The notes under the pieces were generated by a model, which saw only the letters and a list, made by a program, of their open reading frames with translations, was not told where the DNA came from and searched no databases. The position numbers were made by a program, and so were the translations under genes. DNA of 64,000 nt from a virus: positions 1-64,000 of IMG/VR virus record IMGVR_UViG_3300050821_016964; one strand, written 5' to 3'. Positions 6,583 through 15,507 of this stretch are shown piece by piece. Within the stretch, counting starts at the first letter, position 1. The number at the start of each line of letters is the position of its first letter.

Positions 6583-7191
6583 TCAGCACTGATCGGGGAA
6601 AAGTGACCACAAGGGATTATCCTCAAAGTCGTCCGGGAACCAGTGCCAGGGCTGAAGCGTGAGGGAGTACGGTTGCACTTCGGCCGCGCCGGGCGCCTTC
6701 CCGTCCTGGACGCTGATGCACATCGGCCCCCCGGCGTCGAGCGTGCGCCGCCCCCAGGTGGCTTTCCCAACCCCACCGCAGCACGTCATCAGGCCGTTGC
6801 CCGACCCTGGCGTGGGCGAGGAGCCGAACCAGAGGCCAGCCTTCACCGTCGCCGTGGCGCCGGAGAGGATGATCAAGAGCGTCGTCTGCGCGTTGCCCGT
6901 GAAGGTGTAGACGTCCTCCTTCACGCCCTTCTGTCCCCCGCCTGTCACTGTCTGCCCGATTGTAATCGTCCCGCCAGCCATCTTGTGTCGCCTCCTCCAC
7001 CAGCGTTTCCTACCGTCATGCGCCGCCTGCATCCGCTTGCCGATCGCCTGGACTTCGCGGTCCCACTTGTCCTCGACCTCTGGTTCGTCCTGCTTCACTC
7101 CCCACGAGCGTACCGCCAGGTTCCACACCACGTCGACCAGGATGAACCCTAGCGCAAGGATCAGAAAGAACCACTTCAGAACGCCGTTCAT
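6583..7191 (-). CDS. membrane-anchored protein, possibly two proteins from one frame
   Basis: The N-terminus has one transmembrane segment (LKWFFLILALGFILVDVVW) followed by a charged region. After residue 70 the sequence changes to a beta-rich part (AGGTITIGQTVTGGG). An internal ATG at 6981 has GGAGGAGG upstream, an excellent ribosome site. The single open frame could therefore produce both a 202-residue anchored form and a 132-residue soluble form. Two genes with a lost stop codon would look the same. No family is recognised. Confidence 0.65.
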   Translation of the reverse strand: MNGVLKWFFLILALGFILVDVVWNLAVRSWGVKQDEPEVEDKWDREVQAIGKRMQAAHDGRKRWWRRRHKMAGGTITIGQTVTGGGQKGVKEDVYTFTGNAQTTLLIILSGATATVKAGLWFGSSPTPGSGNGLMTCCGGVGKATWGRRTLDAGGPMCISVQDGKAPGAAEVQPYSLTLQPWHWFPDDFEDNPLWSLFPDQC

Positions 7192-10100
7192 CCGCCGATC
7201 CTCACGCCGACTCGCTTCTTCTGCTCCTGAGCTTCTTTGGCTCGCTCCTTCAACGCGGCATACGTCCGTAGCGCCAGGGCTTCCTCCTCCGTCACTTGGC
7301 CGGCCGTGCGCGCGGTCTTATCCGCGAAATAGTCCTTCGATTCGCGAATGTGCTGGCTCTGCTGCATCTGCCGCTCCAACTGATTTCGAGCATCTATGCT
7401 GCGCCATTTCTCGGTCTCGACGTCGCTGACGCGCAGGCCTGAGAGGAACGGCACCAGTTCGGCGACGGCCCAGTGCTGGGGACCGCCGGCGTACTTCCGG
7501 GGATCGATCGCCCGGTTCACCGTCGAGAGCACGCGAGACGCGGGCGTGGCGCCGAGCAACTCAGACAGCATGCGACCGGTCGTCTCGTTCCCCCCGGTGA
7601 CGAGGTTCTCCAGATTGCCCACGTGCAGGTCCGCCAGATCACGGCCCGTGAAGAACTGGCGACCCGTTGTCACCTCCAGGGGCAGACGCAAGCCCGGCCG
7701 GAGCATCCCGAGCGCGGCCTCGCCCGTCTTCGCCACCGTCTCCTGCGGGGTCTGGCCGATCTTGAGGCGCCCGAACGCTTCTTCGAGTGGCAATCCCAGC
7801 GCCGATAGATACCGCGCTGTACCCGGCTCGACTTCCGGAAGGGGAACCGCCAAGCCGGAACGCAGGTACTCGGGGACGTAGCCACCCTCCTCTTCCTGGT
7901 TCATCCCAGAGAACCGGATTGGTCCACCCGTCATCACTGGTGACTGAGTGGCGCGGGCAAGTTGCTTCGGCAAGTTCTTGCGGGGATAGGTGTAGAACGG
8001 AATCAGCCGCTTCATGACGGCCTGCTCGAACGGCGCCAGATCGTTGTAGTCGAAGTGTGTGTCGGTCACCCGCTTCGCTGCCGCGACGTCCCCCCATCCC
8101 TGCTGGAGGAGATGCTGGAACTCCGTGAGTCGGAGCGTGTCCTCCGCCTTGGTCCCGAGCTGGCGACCGACGGCGCCGAGGTCCCCGAGCCCACCAAGGC
8201 CCAGATTCTTCCAGGAGGCCTTCGTTGCCATCGACCGGGGCAACTGCCCGGCGATCTCGGCAACGCTCTCCCGCGGCCCCAGCGGGTTGCGCACGCCCGT
8301 CGTGGGAGGCGCCATCCCCACGCGTTCGGCGATCTCCCCTTGGGGTCGACCGATCACACCCTGGATATACGCCCGTCGGATCAGGTCTTCGCGCTGTAGC
8401 TCCGGCGTCAAAGGCCCATGGCCCGGGATCCCCGTCACCATCGGATGACCTTCCAGCCCCTGCGTCACGGACCGGTATCGCCGTGGACCAGGGGGCAGCC
8501 CCGCCATCAGGGCGTTCTCCTCGACCCCAGAGCCGATGTTGCGCATGAGCGATCCGGGCCAGATCGAATAGGTTCCCGTCTTGAACAGGTTTTGCATGTA
8601 GTCGCTAGCGGCCAGCCAGGGCTGAAGCTCCTCGGGAACCTGCCAGCGGTTCAGGAGCCGGGTCGCACCGCGTGCCGTGGGATCGGGCAGCCCGTGCTGC
8701 TCCAGCAACCCCCGCATCGCTTTCAAGGGATCGTAAGGTTCGCCCGCAGCCGCCGCATCAGCTACGGCCTGCGCCATCTCCGCCGGCACATCGTACCCCA
8801 GTGCCTCCAGGGCCCGAGTCATCCCCCCTTCGTTCGTCAACTTCGTGCGCGCGAGAACCTCGGGGATACTGACGGCACCGCCGAGCTGACCCGACGGAAT
8901 CGCGTTCCTGCCGATCACGTCGTAAACCGTGTTGGCGCTTCCGGCAACGTCAAGCGCGCGCTTCTGGCGTAAGAGCGTCGTCGCGATCGGGTCCGGATCC
9001 ATGAAGGGAATCCGCTGCGCGCCCGGAATTCCTCCCTCGATGTTCGCCGCCGGCACCGTCTTGAGCCAGCGGCGCATGGCGACGGCACGCCCCTGAAGCT
9101 CGCGGAGCCGCTCGTGGGAGAAGGGAACCCCACCAGGCCCGGCGTTCAGGCGATCGAGCTGATCGCGGAGCAGCTCCTGGGTGATCTGCCGCTTGGGCAA
9201 CGTTGGAGTCTTCCCCGCGTACTGCGGCGTCATCAGATCCTCGATCGCCACCCGGCCACCCGCCCAGTTCCGCAGCGCCTCTTTCCGCCGGATCATACTC
9301 CCGTGCGTCGTCGGCAGCAGTTTCGCCTTTCCCCCGAACGCCGACTGAACCAAGTCGAACAGGCCCCGCTTCTGACCGGCCGGCGAGTACCGATGCTGGA
9401 GGCCATAGCCCGCGAACTCGTCGTTCAAGATCGGCGTGTGCACCCCGGCCGCCGCCTCGATCGCCTGGGGGTCATGACGCCCCAGTTGCACCAGCCGGTC
9501 ACCAAAGGCCTGTAGCCTCTGCTCGCCACCCGGGAGATGCGGCCCCACGAAGTCCGTCGGAACTGACTCGCGATGCTGATTCAGCCACCGGTCCAGCGCA
9601 TCGGAGTCCATCCCGGTTGCCTGTGCCACCGCCTCCCGCTCCGGGTAGAGCTCGACGGCAAGCTCCCGGACCCGTCGCTCGGCAGCCAGGTCCGCCGGAT
9701 GCTTCACCCCATGGAACGACGCCTGGATCTCCCGCCGGGGAACCCACCCCTGGGACTTGTCGAACAGCGACCGACGCCCCGTCTCCGCCGCCGAGGCAGC
9801 ACGCGCCAGCACGTCCTCGACCGGTGCCACGCCAGGTACCTGGCGCAACCCCATATTCGCCGCTCGCCCCAGTCGGCCCGCACCCTCTAAGCCCGACACC
9901 GCCGCCGTCTGGGTCCCAGGAACGACCTTCTCGGCCGCAGCCAGGATCGGGTGCAGGCTCCGCTCGCCCGCTCTCACGCCAGCCAGCAGTCCCCGCGTGC
10001 CCGTCCCTGTCTTCGCGGCAAGCTTCCCGGCCCGCGTCAGCGCCCCCACGCCGCCCAGGTAGGTCCCCGGGTCCAACCCGATCTCCACCGCTGGCCCCAC

Positions 10101-10454
10101 GAGGTTCCGCTCTGCCCAGTTCCCCTGACTCGGGTCATACCCCAGCGAGCGGAGCAGATCCTCCCCGTGGACGGTGTCCTCCTCCTTCGTCAACCCCGCC
10201 ACATCCGACCCTGGCACCAGCGAGAGCAACTCCCGCGGCTTGCCCCCCAGGGCGCCTCGCAGAGCCCGGGCACCCGTCAGCTTGTCGAGCGTCGAACCGA
10301 CGTAACCCAAGCCTGAGAGGGTGCCCCGCGTGAGGCGCGAGATCTGGCTCTCCGTATCCGCCTCGTCGAGTGCGGGGTACGCGGCACTCGAACGCGACCG
10401 AGGGAAGAGATTGAGCCGGTCGAAGGGGTCTGGATAATCGAAGGGCGAAGCCAT
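7188..10454 (-). CDS. very large virion-type protein (1088 aa)
   Basis: The protein is Ala/Gly/Leu/Arg-rich and largely helical. Near 805-830 it carries FDYNDLAPFEQAVMKRLIPFYTYPRK, which I recognise from very large phage structural or polyvalent proteins thought to travel in the virion. The first 130 residues (LGYVGSTLD, LRGALGG, DLLRSLGYD, EIGLDPGTYLGG) resemble the N-terminus of the metallopeptidase-like gene at 10639. No catalytic motif is visible. Its place at the end of the late operon fits an internal or ejected protein. Confidence 0.75.
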   Translation of the reverse strand: MASPFDYPDPFDRLNLFPRSRSSAAYPALDEADTESQISRLTRGTLSGLGYVGSTLDKLTGARALRGALGGKPRELLSLVPGSDVAGLTKEEDTVHGEDLLRSLGYDPSQGNWAERNLVGPAVEIGLDPGTYLGGVGALTRAGKLAAKTGTGTRGLLAGVRAGERSLHPILAAAEKVVPGTQTAAVSGLEGAGRLGRAANMGLRQVPGVAPVEDVLARAASAAETGRRSLFDKSQGWVPRREIQASFHGVKHPADLAAERRVRELAVELYPEREAVAQATGMDSDALDRWLNQHRESVPTDFVGPHLPGGEQRLQAFGDRLVQLGRHDPQAIEAAAGVHTPILNDEFAGYGLQHRYSPAGQKRGLFDLVQSAFGGKAKLLPTTHGSMIRRKEALRNWAGGRVAIEDLMTPQYAGKTPTLPKRQITQELLRDQLDRLNAGPGGVPFSHERLRELQGRAVAMRRWLKTVPAANIEGGIPGAQRIPFMDPDPIATTLLRQKRALDVAGSANTVYDVIGRNAIPSGQLGGAVSIPEVLARTKLTNEGGMTRALEALGYDVPAEMAQAVADAAAAGEPYDPLKAMRGLLEQHGLPDPTARGATRLLNRWQVPEELQPWLAASDYMQNLFKTGTYSIWPGSLMRNIGSGVEENALMAGLPPGPRRYRSVTQGLEGHPMVTGIPGHGPLTPELQREDLIRRAYIQGVIGRPQGEIAERVGMAPPTTGVRNPLGPRESVAEIAGQLPRSMATKASWKNLGLGGLGDLGAVGRQLGTKAEDTLRLTEFQHLLQQGWGDVAAAKRVTDTHFDYNDLAPFEQAVMKRLIPFYTYPRKNLPKQLARATQSPVMTGGPIRFSGMNQEEEGGYVPEYLRSGLAVPLPEVEPGTARYLSALGLPLEEAFGRLKIGQTPQETVAKTGEAALGMLRPGLRLPLEVTTGRQFFTGRDLADLHVGNLENLVTGGNETTGRMLSELLGATPASRVLSTVNRAIDPRKYAGGPQHWAVAELVPFLSGLRVSDVETEKWRSIDARNQLERQMQQSQHIRESKDYFADKTARTAGQVTEEEALALRTYAALKERAKEAQEQKKRVGVRIGG

Positions 10455-10462
10455 GCGTCACC

Positions 10463-10630
10463 TCAGGTCACCGCTGGGCCGTGCACCTTCCACCCCAGCA
10501 GCGCGAAGAGGACGAACTGGAGCAGGTTACCCCCGATGAAGGCGTAGTTTCGCTCGACCGGCCAGTAGGCCCAGAAGCCGAAGATTAACCACAGCAGCAT
10601 GAGCACCCAGAAGATCAGGGACTTTGGCAT
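10463..10630 (-). CDS. small membrane protein with two TM segments (55 aa)
   Basis: I prefer ATG 10630 (MPKSLIFWVLMLLWLIFGFW), which has AGGTGG just upstream, to the longer TTG or GTG starts. Two hydrophobic segments flank a short polar turn (PVERNY). It could be holin-like, but nothing beyond size and topology supports that. It is tightly packed between the two large virion-type genes. Confidence 0.65.
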   Translation of the reverse strand: MPKSLIFWVLMLLWLIFGFWAYWPVERNYAFIGGNLLQFVLFALLGWKVHGPAVT

Positions 10631-10638
10631 CAACCACC

Positions 10639-11733
10639 TCACAGTCGTGGAAGGTTCCACCACGCACGAAGGAACTCGGGAGGAAGCCCATTCAATTCAG
10701 GGCCTCGGAGATCCTGATACAGACTTCTCAGGACTGGGGATAGCGGTTCCCCTCGGAGCATCTGATTCGCAAAAGCCTCCGCCACAAACTCCCGTGGGTT
10801 CGTGGTTGCGTATTTGCCAAGATGCTGCTGGATTTGCTTCAGCGCTCCTGTTGGGATCGACACTCCAGGCATATAATTAGGCCAGTGATGCTCTTTCCAA
10901 GAATCTCCAAAATCACGTAAGTTCCGTCGTGATTGCCGATCCCACGCCGAGGTTCCTTTTGCCGGATTTCCAGAACCAGTCCATTCTCCTTGAAGAATCT
11001 GATCGTGAAAGGCGTGCCCGAGTTCGTGGATAGGCGTTTGATCCGCGCTGATTGGACCGGCCATTTCCCCTCGCCTGACACCCTTCCGGATGGACTGCTC
11101 CATCAAGCTGGAATCTCCCCACTGATCAAGATTCAGGTTGGGCATGATGTGCGGGTCCATCGCTTTTCGAACCGGACCAGTCATATCTGGTCCCCGCATG
11201 GTCAGATTCCACGCCAGAGCATCGGGCTGGTAGACCGCAGAAACATCCTGGATGTCATCGGAGCTTCCAAATACCGCGCGCTGGTATTCGGGCTCGATGT
11301 TCAATTTTGCTGGTGATTTCTGAGCTAGCGCCTCGAATCTCCCCAACGGATTATCTTGCCGTCGGAGTAACTCCAGCGCTTCCGGATGGGCAATCGCCCC
11401 CGACTCATCCCCCGCGAACCTGCCGATGGCCCTGGCGATCGGGTTGACGTCGTCGGCATGGGCCAGTGCCCGGGCGCCGCGGGTGGCACCCTGAATACCC
11501 TTGTACGCCCCAAGCGCCGGCCCCGCCAGGGCAAGCGGGTCCAGGATCATCTCGGCCCCGAAGCCTTTTGCCGCTCCCCACGGGTCGTTCTCGTCGCTGA
11601 GCCCGTACGCCGACAGCAGATCCTGACCACTCGCGCGCGAGCCGATGTTCCCCGCCAGAGCACCACGGAGGAGAGCACCTGGGGTGTCGAGGGCATAGCC
11701 GACGGAGCCAAGGGCGGAAATCAAAGGATTCAC
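10639..11733 (-). CDS. putative zinc metallopeptidase of the virion (364 aa)
   Basis: IHELGHAFHDQ near 234-244 is a classical HExxH zinc site. NPREFVAEAFANQM near 312-325 supplies a candidate third ligand Glu in the arrangement I know from lethal-factor-like (ATLF) domains of polymorphic toxins and phage polyvalent proteins. The N-terminus (GYALDTPGALLRGALAG, then DLLSAYG, MILDPLALAGPALG) is related to the N-terminus of the 1088-residue neighbour. That suggests a shared packaging or capsid-targeting segment. The start overlaps the upstream stop by ATGA. An ejected or maturation protease is plausible but unproven. Confidence 0.7.
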   Translation of the reverse strand: MNPLISALGSVGYALDTPGALLRGALAGNIGSRASGQDLLSAYGLSDENDPWGAAKGFGAEMILDPLALAGPALGAYKGIQGATRGARALAHADDVNPIARAIGRFAGDESGAIAHPEALELLRRQDNPLGRFEALAQKSPAKLNIEPEYQRAVFGSSDDIQDVSAVYQPDALAWNLTMRGPDMTGPVRKAMDPHIMPNLNLDQWGDSSLMEQSIRKGVRRGEMAGPISADQTPIHELGHAFHDQILQGEWTGSGNPAKGTSAWDRQSRRNLRDFGDSWKEHHWPNYMPGVSIPTGALKQIQQHLGKYATTNPREFVAEAFANQMLRGEPLSPVLRSLYQDLRGPELNGLPPEFLRAWWNLPRL

Positions 11734-12080
11734 GCTGAAGTCCCGTCCGTGATCCAGCCGAGTGTGACGAGAGCAGCCAGAAGCGACGCCAGGGCCGCTC
11801 CACTGGCTTTCGAGCCAGTCACGGCAACAGGAGCTGCTGCTACGGCCGTCGCGAGCACGGGAGAGGCAGCCTGAAAGACACTCGACGCCTGGGTGGCCGC
11901 TGTTCCGAGTCCAAGAGCCGTACGGCCCGCTGCCGCCGTGATGACCCCGGTCGCGCCCCCGATCGAGATCACCCCGGAATCACTGACGGCCGCGTTGATC
12001 ACGCTGACCAGGTTGCCCGCGAGATAGGGGTTCGCCAGCGCGATCGCAAGCTGGGACTGGGTGTCAGGATCAAGCGGCAT
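11730..12080 (-). CDS. structural protein related to the tail-fibre N-terminus (116 aa)
   Basis: I chose ATG 12080 because GAGGGGAC lies upstream. The protein starts MPLDPDTQSQLAIALANPYL and continues AGNLVSVINAAVSD. The tail-fibre gene at 12406 opens with the related LSNALANPYLASNMVTVINAS. The rest is Ala/Gly-rich with a hydrophobic C-terminal segment (ALASLLAALVTLGWI). A role in attaching to the same partner as the fibre N-terminus is inferred. Confidence 0.7.
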   Translation of the reverse strand: MPLDPDTQSQLAIALANPYLAGNLVSVINAAVSDSGVISIGGATGVITAAAGRTALGLGTAATQASSVFQAASPVLATAVAAAPVAVTGSKASGAALASLLAALVTLGWITDGTSA

Positions 12081-12094
12081 CGTCGTCCCCTCTG

Positions 12095-12394
12095 TCAGAT
12101 AGGCCCGCTCACCATCGTTTCGAGCCACTGGCGATAGGTGATTCCATTATTGTATGGTGTGTCAAGCCACGTATTGAGCGCGGGGACAATGTTCTGGAAG
12201 AATACGTTTGCCTGGAAAGCGTTCAAATACTGGAGCGCCGTACCCGTGAAGATCGGATCGGCGAAGTTGGCGCCGGACTGCGTCAGGATACCGGCATCCG
12301 TGGTGAGGGCACGCGCAGCCCTCAAGATGTTCGCTGCCTGGGCCTGCGCATCGCTCGCAAGATTCAGTTGGACTGCTGTGTACACTTGGGCCAT
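12095..12394 (-). CDS. hypothetical structural-region protein (99 aa)
   Basis: The ATG at 12394 follows GGAGGATACG. The protein is helical and Ala/Gln-rich (YTAVQLNLASDAQAQAANIL) with aromatic residues in the second half. It lies between the fibre gene and its small paralogue. No family is recognised. Confidence 0.65.
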   Translation of the reverse strand: MAQVYTAVQLNLASDAQAQAANILRAARALTTDAGILTQSGANFADPIFTGTALQYLNAFQANVFFQNIVPALNTWLDTPYNNGITYRQWLETMVSGPI

Positions 12395-12405
12395 CGTATC
12401 CTCCC

Positions 12406-14520
12406 TCAGTTGATCTTCCGGGCCGTCATGTAACTTCCCTTCAGCACCGAGTTGCTTTGCGTACTCGTGACGCTGGCGAACTGGAGTGTCACCGTACCGG
12501 CGTTCGAGCCGTTTGCGATATAGGCGTAGATATGGACACCACCCGTGAAAGCCACGGCGTTGATCATGTACGCCTGGCTTGGCGTCGAGAACGCCGTCTG
12601 GTTGTCGTCGCTGAAGACGGCGATACCCGTGGTGTTCCCAAACGTCGAGGTCGCGACTGTCGTCGGACTGGCTGGCCCGGTCAGTTGAAACGCCATGCCC
12701 CCAGTATCGCCGGTCGAACCCGTGCAGGTCAGGTGGAACTCGGCCGTCCAGATCTCGCCGGCCCCGATGGCGAACGAGAGCCCGGTCAGAGCATTCGTGC
12801 CCTGGGTCGCCGAGGTCGTTGTCACCGTGCTCGTCAGCCCACCATAGGCCACCCCAGACGAGTACTTTGCCGACGACATCAAGCCGTAGGCCACCATGGC
12901 CGCCGCAACATCACCAGACTGCTGACTGGCAAGCGAGCCACCGAAATAACTGATTTGAGGAGCACTTCCGCTCGTACCCCAACGAAACGCTTCACGGCCA
13001 CCTGAGGTTGCGTTGAAGTCCTGCGCCATCAGCCGGCCAAAGCCCGTATAACTCGCGTCGGTACTGACCGTGAAACCGGCGTCGAGATACGCCACGTCGC
13101 GGGCGGTCGAGGTGCTGGAAATCCCCTGAAGATCAACAAGTGGGGCGGTCTGTGAAGTTCTGGCAAGAACAGTGACCGGCGTTACACTAGAAGTTGGAGC
13201 GCCGCACAGGATACCACCTGTTCCTGCTGGCTGATTCCAATCCAACCGAAAACCGACTATACCGGCTGACGCTGTCGCCACCCCGGAATTGCCATTACCT
13301 GCAAACTGTAATGGCACTTGGCATCCAATTAGGTTGCCACTTGATGAAAAGACTGGCGTAGATATATTGGCAGTAATCGATAATGTTGTGCCATCGAAAG
13401 TCAATAAGTTTGACGTGTTGACCACGCCAGAACCAGCGAACAATACTCCGTTGGACTGTCCCCCGCTGACCGTCGTCGTGCCGATTGTGATCCCACTGCT
13501 AGAGTTGGCCAGCACGAACGCGGTAGTAGCTAATTGAGTCGTGTTCGTGCCAACCGTCGCCGTGGGAGCTGTGGGAGTGCCGGTGAACGCAGGAGAGCCC
13601 AGTACAGCCAGCGTCCCCGTGGTTGCCGGAAGCGTCAGAGTACCGCTGGCTGTCGCGGAGGCCTGAAGCTCAGTCACGCCACTCGAAGAACCCGAGAGCC
13701 CGACCATGCCCGTGAACGTGGGACTGGCGATCGGAGCCAGAAGAGCGAGCGCTGCCGTAAGGCCGGTCACACCCGACTGGGGAATGGCTCCAACGTAGGC
13801 CGCGGCAATCGCGGTCCCGTTCCAGACACCCGTCGTAATTGTGCCTACAGTGGCGATGTCACTTCCGACTAGTTTCGCCGCCGTGATCGAACCGGCCAGC
13901 ATCGCGTTCGTGACCTGGGCGGCGCCGATCGTCGTCGTGATCGCCGTCGTGCCCGAGCCGGTCACATTACCGGAAAGCGTGATCGCCTGGTTCGCCGTCA
14001 AGAAACCCTGCGCGCCTACGTAAGTCTTCGTCGCGACGGTCGAGGACGTGAGGCCCGAGTCCAGGAACGCCCCGGCACCATCCGAGGCCTGAATGGCTCC
14101 CGAGGCGCCGACGGAACTGCCACCACCCCCTCCTGAGCCATTAGCCGCGGCTGTGATCCGGCCCTTGCCGTCCACGGTGATATTAGCATTCGTGTAGCTA
14201 CCGGCCGTCACTGCTGTCGCGGCCAGGGTAACCGCAATCGCCGTCGTGCCCGAGCCGGTGGCATCCCCCGAGAGCGTGACCGACTGATTCCCCGTGATAA
14301 ATCCCTGGGCACCGACATAAGTCTTCGTGGCAAGAGTGCTTGTGGTCAGCCCGGAATCCACAAACAGACCGCTGCCGTTGGAGGCCTGGATTGCTCCTGA
14401 GGCGCCCACTGCCGAGCCCGCCGAAGCGCTGGCATTGATCACGGTGACCATGTTGCTGGCCAGATAGGGATTGGCCAGCGCATTCGATAATTGGGCCAGA
14501 TCTTTTCCGTCGAGCTGCAT
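12406..14520 (-). CDS. tail fibre-like protein (704 aa)
   Basis: The protein is dominated by Gly/Ser/Thr/Ala beta repeats. Two paralogous blocks near 40-95 and 135-190 share GAIQAS, DSGLT, ATKTYVGAQGF and TLSG..TGSGTTAI. The GRITAAANG and TFTGTPTAPTA motifs are common in phage tail fibres. Near 335-500 there is a second repeat-poor region, and the C-terminus (from about 590) reads as a receptor-binding-type beta domain. The N-terminus shares ALANPYLA with the gene at 11730. The start (ATG 14520) lies 25 bp after the second palindrome copy. Confidence 0.8.
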   Translation of the reverse strand: MQLDGKDLAQLSNALANPYLASNMVTVINASASAGSAVGASGAIQASNGSGLFVDSGLTTSTLATKTYVGAQGFITGNQSVTLSGDATGSGTTAIAVTLAATAVTAGSYTNANITVDGKGRITAAANGSGGGGGSSVGASGAIQASDGAGAFLDSGLTSSTVATKTYVGAQGFLTANQAITLSGNVTGSGTTAITTTIGAAQVTNAMLAGSITAAKLVGSDIATVGTITTGVWNGTAIAAAYVGAIPQSGVTGLTAALALLAPIASPTFTGMVGLSGSSSGVTELQASATASGTLTLPATTGTLAVLGSPAFTGTPTAPTATVGTNTTQLATTAFVLANSSSGITIGTTTVSGGQSNGVLFAGSGVVNTSNLLTFDGTTLSITANISTPVFSSSGNLIGCQVPLQFAGNGNSGVATASAGIVGFRLDWNQPAGTGGILCGAPTSSVTPVTVLARTSQTAPLVDLQGISSTSTARDVAYLDAGFTVSTDASYTGFGRLMAQDFNATSGGREAFRWGTSGSAPQISYFGGSLASQQSGDVAAAMVAYGLMSSAKYSSGVAYGGLTSTVTTTSATQGTNALTGLSFAIGAGEIWTAEFHLTCTGSTGDTGGMAFQLTGPASPTTVATSTFGNTTGIAVFSDDNQTAFSTPSQAYMINAVAFTGGVHIYAYIANGSNAGTVTLQFASVTSTQSNSVLKGSYMTARKIN

Positions 14521-14544
14521 TGTTCACCCTGGTTCACTAATGCT

Positions 14545-14563
14545 AAGCGCAGGCCCTGCGCAA
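14545..14563 (-). repeat. dispersed palindrome, copy 2 (arms partly decayed)
   Basis: On the minus strand the core GCGCAGGGCCTGCGC is intact and is preceded by AACTT. The last two bases of the right arm are changed (TT for AA), so this copy is the most diverged. The upstream gene's TGA is fused to the element (TGAACTTGCGC), as at 29937. The fibre gene starts 25 bp downstream. Confidence 0.85.
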
Positions 14564-14565
14564 GT

Positions 14566-15159
14566 TCAGCCCCGACCCATCGCCGCCAGGAGGGGATTCT
14601 GCTGCGGGCTCCGCCCCGCCAGTGCGCCCGCTCCCCCGGCACCCGCCCCGGCAAGCCCGGCCCCGGCCGCGCCAGCACCCGCCAGGCCGGCTCCTGTGCC
14701 TCCCGCCATCATCCCCGGCGGCATGCCGCCCTGGCCACCCTGCTGGAGCATCTGGAGCATCGCCATGAGCTGCTGGAGGCTGGCCTCGTCCCCGTCGCTG
14801 CCCGTCGTGTCCTGGTCCCCCGGGGGAGGGATCGCCTCAACCCCGCCGGGAGCCGGGGGCTGGGCCCCAGGCTGGCCCAGGAGAGCCGCCAGGACGTTTG
14901 GGTCCATCGCCCCGGGACCCGAGTCGGCCGCAGGCATGCCACACGTCGGACACGAGCCGTCGTCCGCCGTGGGCGCACCGCATGATGGACACGGGGGACC
15001 CATGCCGGCCATGCCCATCGGACCACCCGGAAGCGCCCCGGCCAGCATCGCCTGCAAGATCATTGGATCGGGCTGCTCCCAGTTCCCCTCGGGATCGGGG
15101 ATGCCCGCGCCCATCCCGCCGCCCATCGGAATCCCGCCCCCGCCGCCTGGAATCATCAT
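14566..15159 (-). CDS. Gly/Met/Pro-rich protein with zinc ribbon (197 aa)
   Basis: The protein starts MMIPGGGGGIPMGGGMGAG and is rich in Gly, Pro, Met and Ala throughout. A CPSCGAPTADDGSCPTCG zinc-ribbon pair lies near 57-74. A helical MLQML segment near 135 is followed by a GAGLAGAGAAGAG tail. The next upstream gene (15181) also opens MMIPGGGG. An internal virion or scaffold role is possible from position only. Confidence 0.65.
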   Translation of the reverse strand: MMIPGGGGGIPMGGGMGAGIPDPEGNWEQPDPMILQAMLAGALPGGPMGMAGMGPPCPSCGAPTADDGSCPTCGMPAADSGPGAMDPNVLAALLGQPGAQPPAPGGVEAIPPPGDQDTTGSDGDEASLQQLMAMLQMLQQGGQGGMPPGMMAGGTGAGLAGAGAAGAGLAGAGAGGAGALAGRSPQQNPLLAAMGRG

Positions 15160-15180
15160 TACACCCTCCCGCGGATGTGC

Positions 15181-15507
15181 TCAAAGGCCAAAAGACTCTG
15201 TTACAGTCTCCCCCCGGCGCCGAAAGCGCTTCGGAGCGGGTTCTGTCAACGCAACGATTTGCACTTCCTCCGAGACCGCATTGATCGCTGTCTCTACCGC
15301 TTCCGCTTTGCGTTGCCATCGATCAGCCCGACGTTGGCCATTATGCCGCCACTCTCGGTACTGTTCGGAACAAGGATGTTTAGGATCCTCGGGGTATCGT
15401 TTCAAGTCCCGCTCCTCTTCGCTCTTCATATCCTGGCAATGCCTGACGAGTTCGCGAAGAAGACCAATCTGCTCGGACGTCACACCCCCACCGCCTGGAA
15501 TCATCAT
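15181..15507 (-). CDS. hypothetical coiled-coil protein (108 aa)
   Basis: The start at 15507 makes an ATGA overlap with the upstream stop. After MMIPGGGGVTSEQ the protein is charged and helical (LLRELVRHCQDMKSEEERDL), with a basic region near 75-85 and a C-terminal PKRFRRRGETV. The first eight residues match the start of the neighbouring Gly-rich protein, although the bodies are unrelated. Confidence 0.65.
   Translation of the reverse strand: MMIPGGGGVTSEQIGLLRELVRHCQDMKSEEERDLKRYPEDPKHPCSEQYREWRHNGQRRADRWQRKAEAVETAINAVSEEVQIVALTEPAPKRFRRRGETVTESFGL

Noticed and set aside
9203-10333. 376-codon plus-strand frame over the giant virion gene
   Set aside because: Its Pro/Ser/Arg-rich composition is a typical third-position shadow of a GC-rich gene on the other strand.
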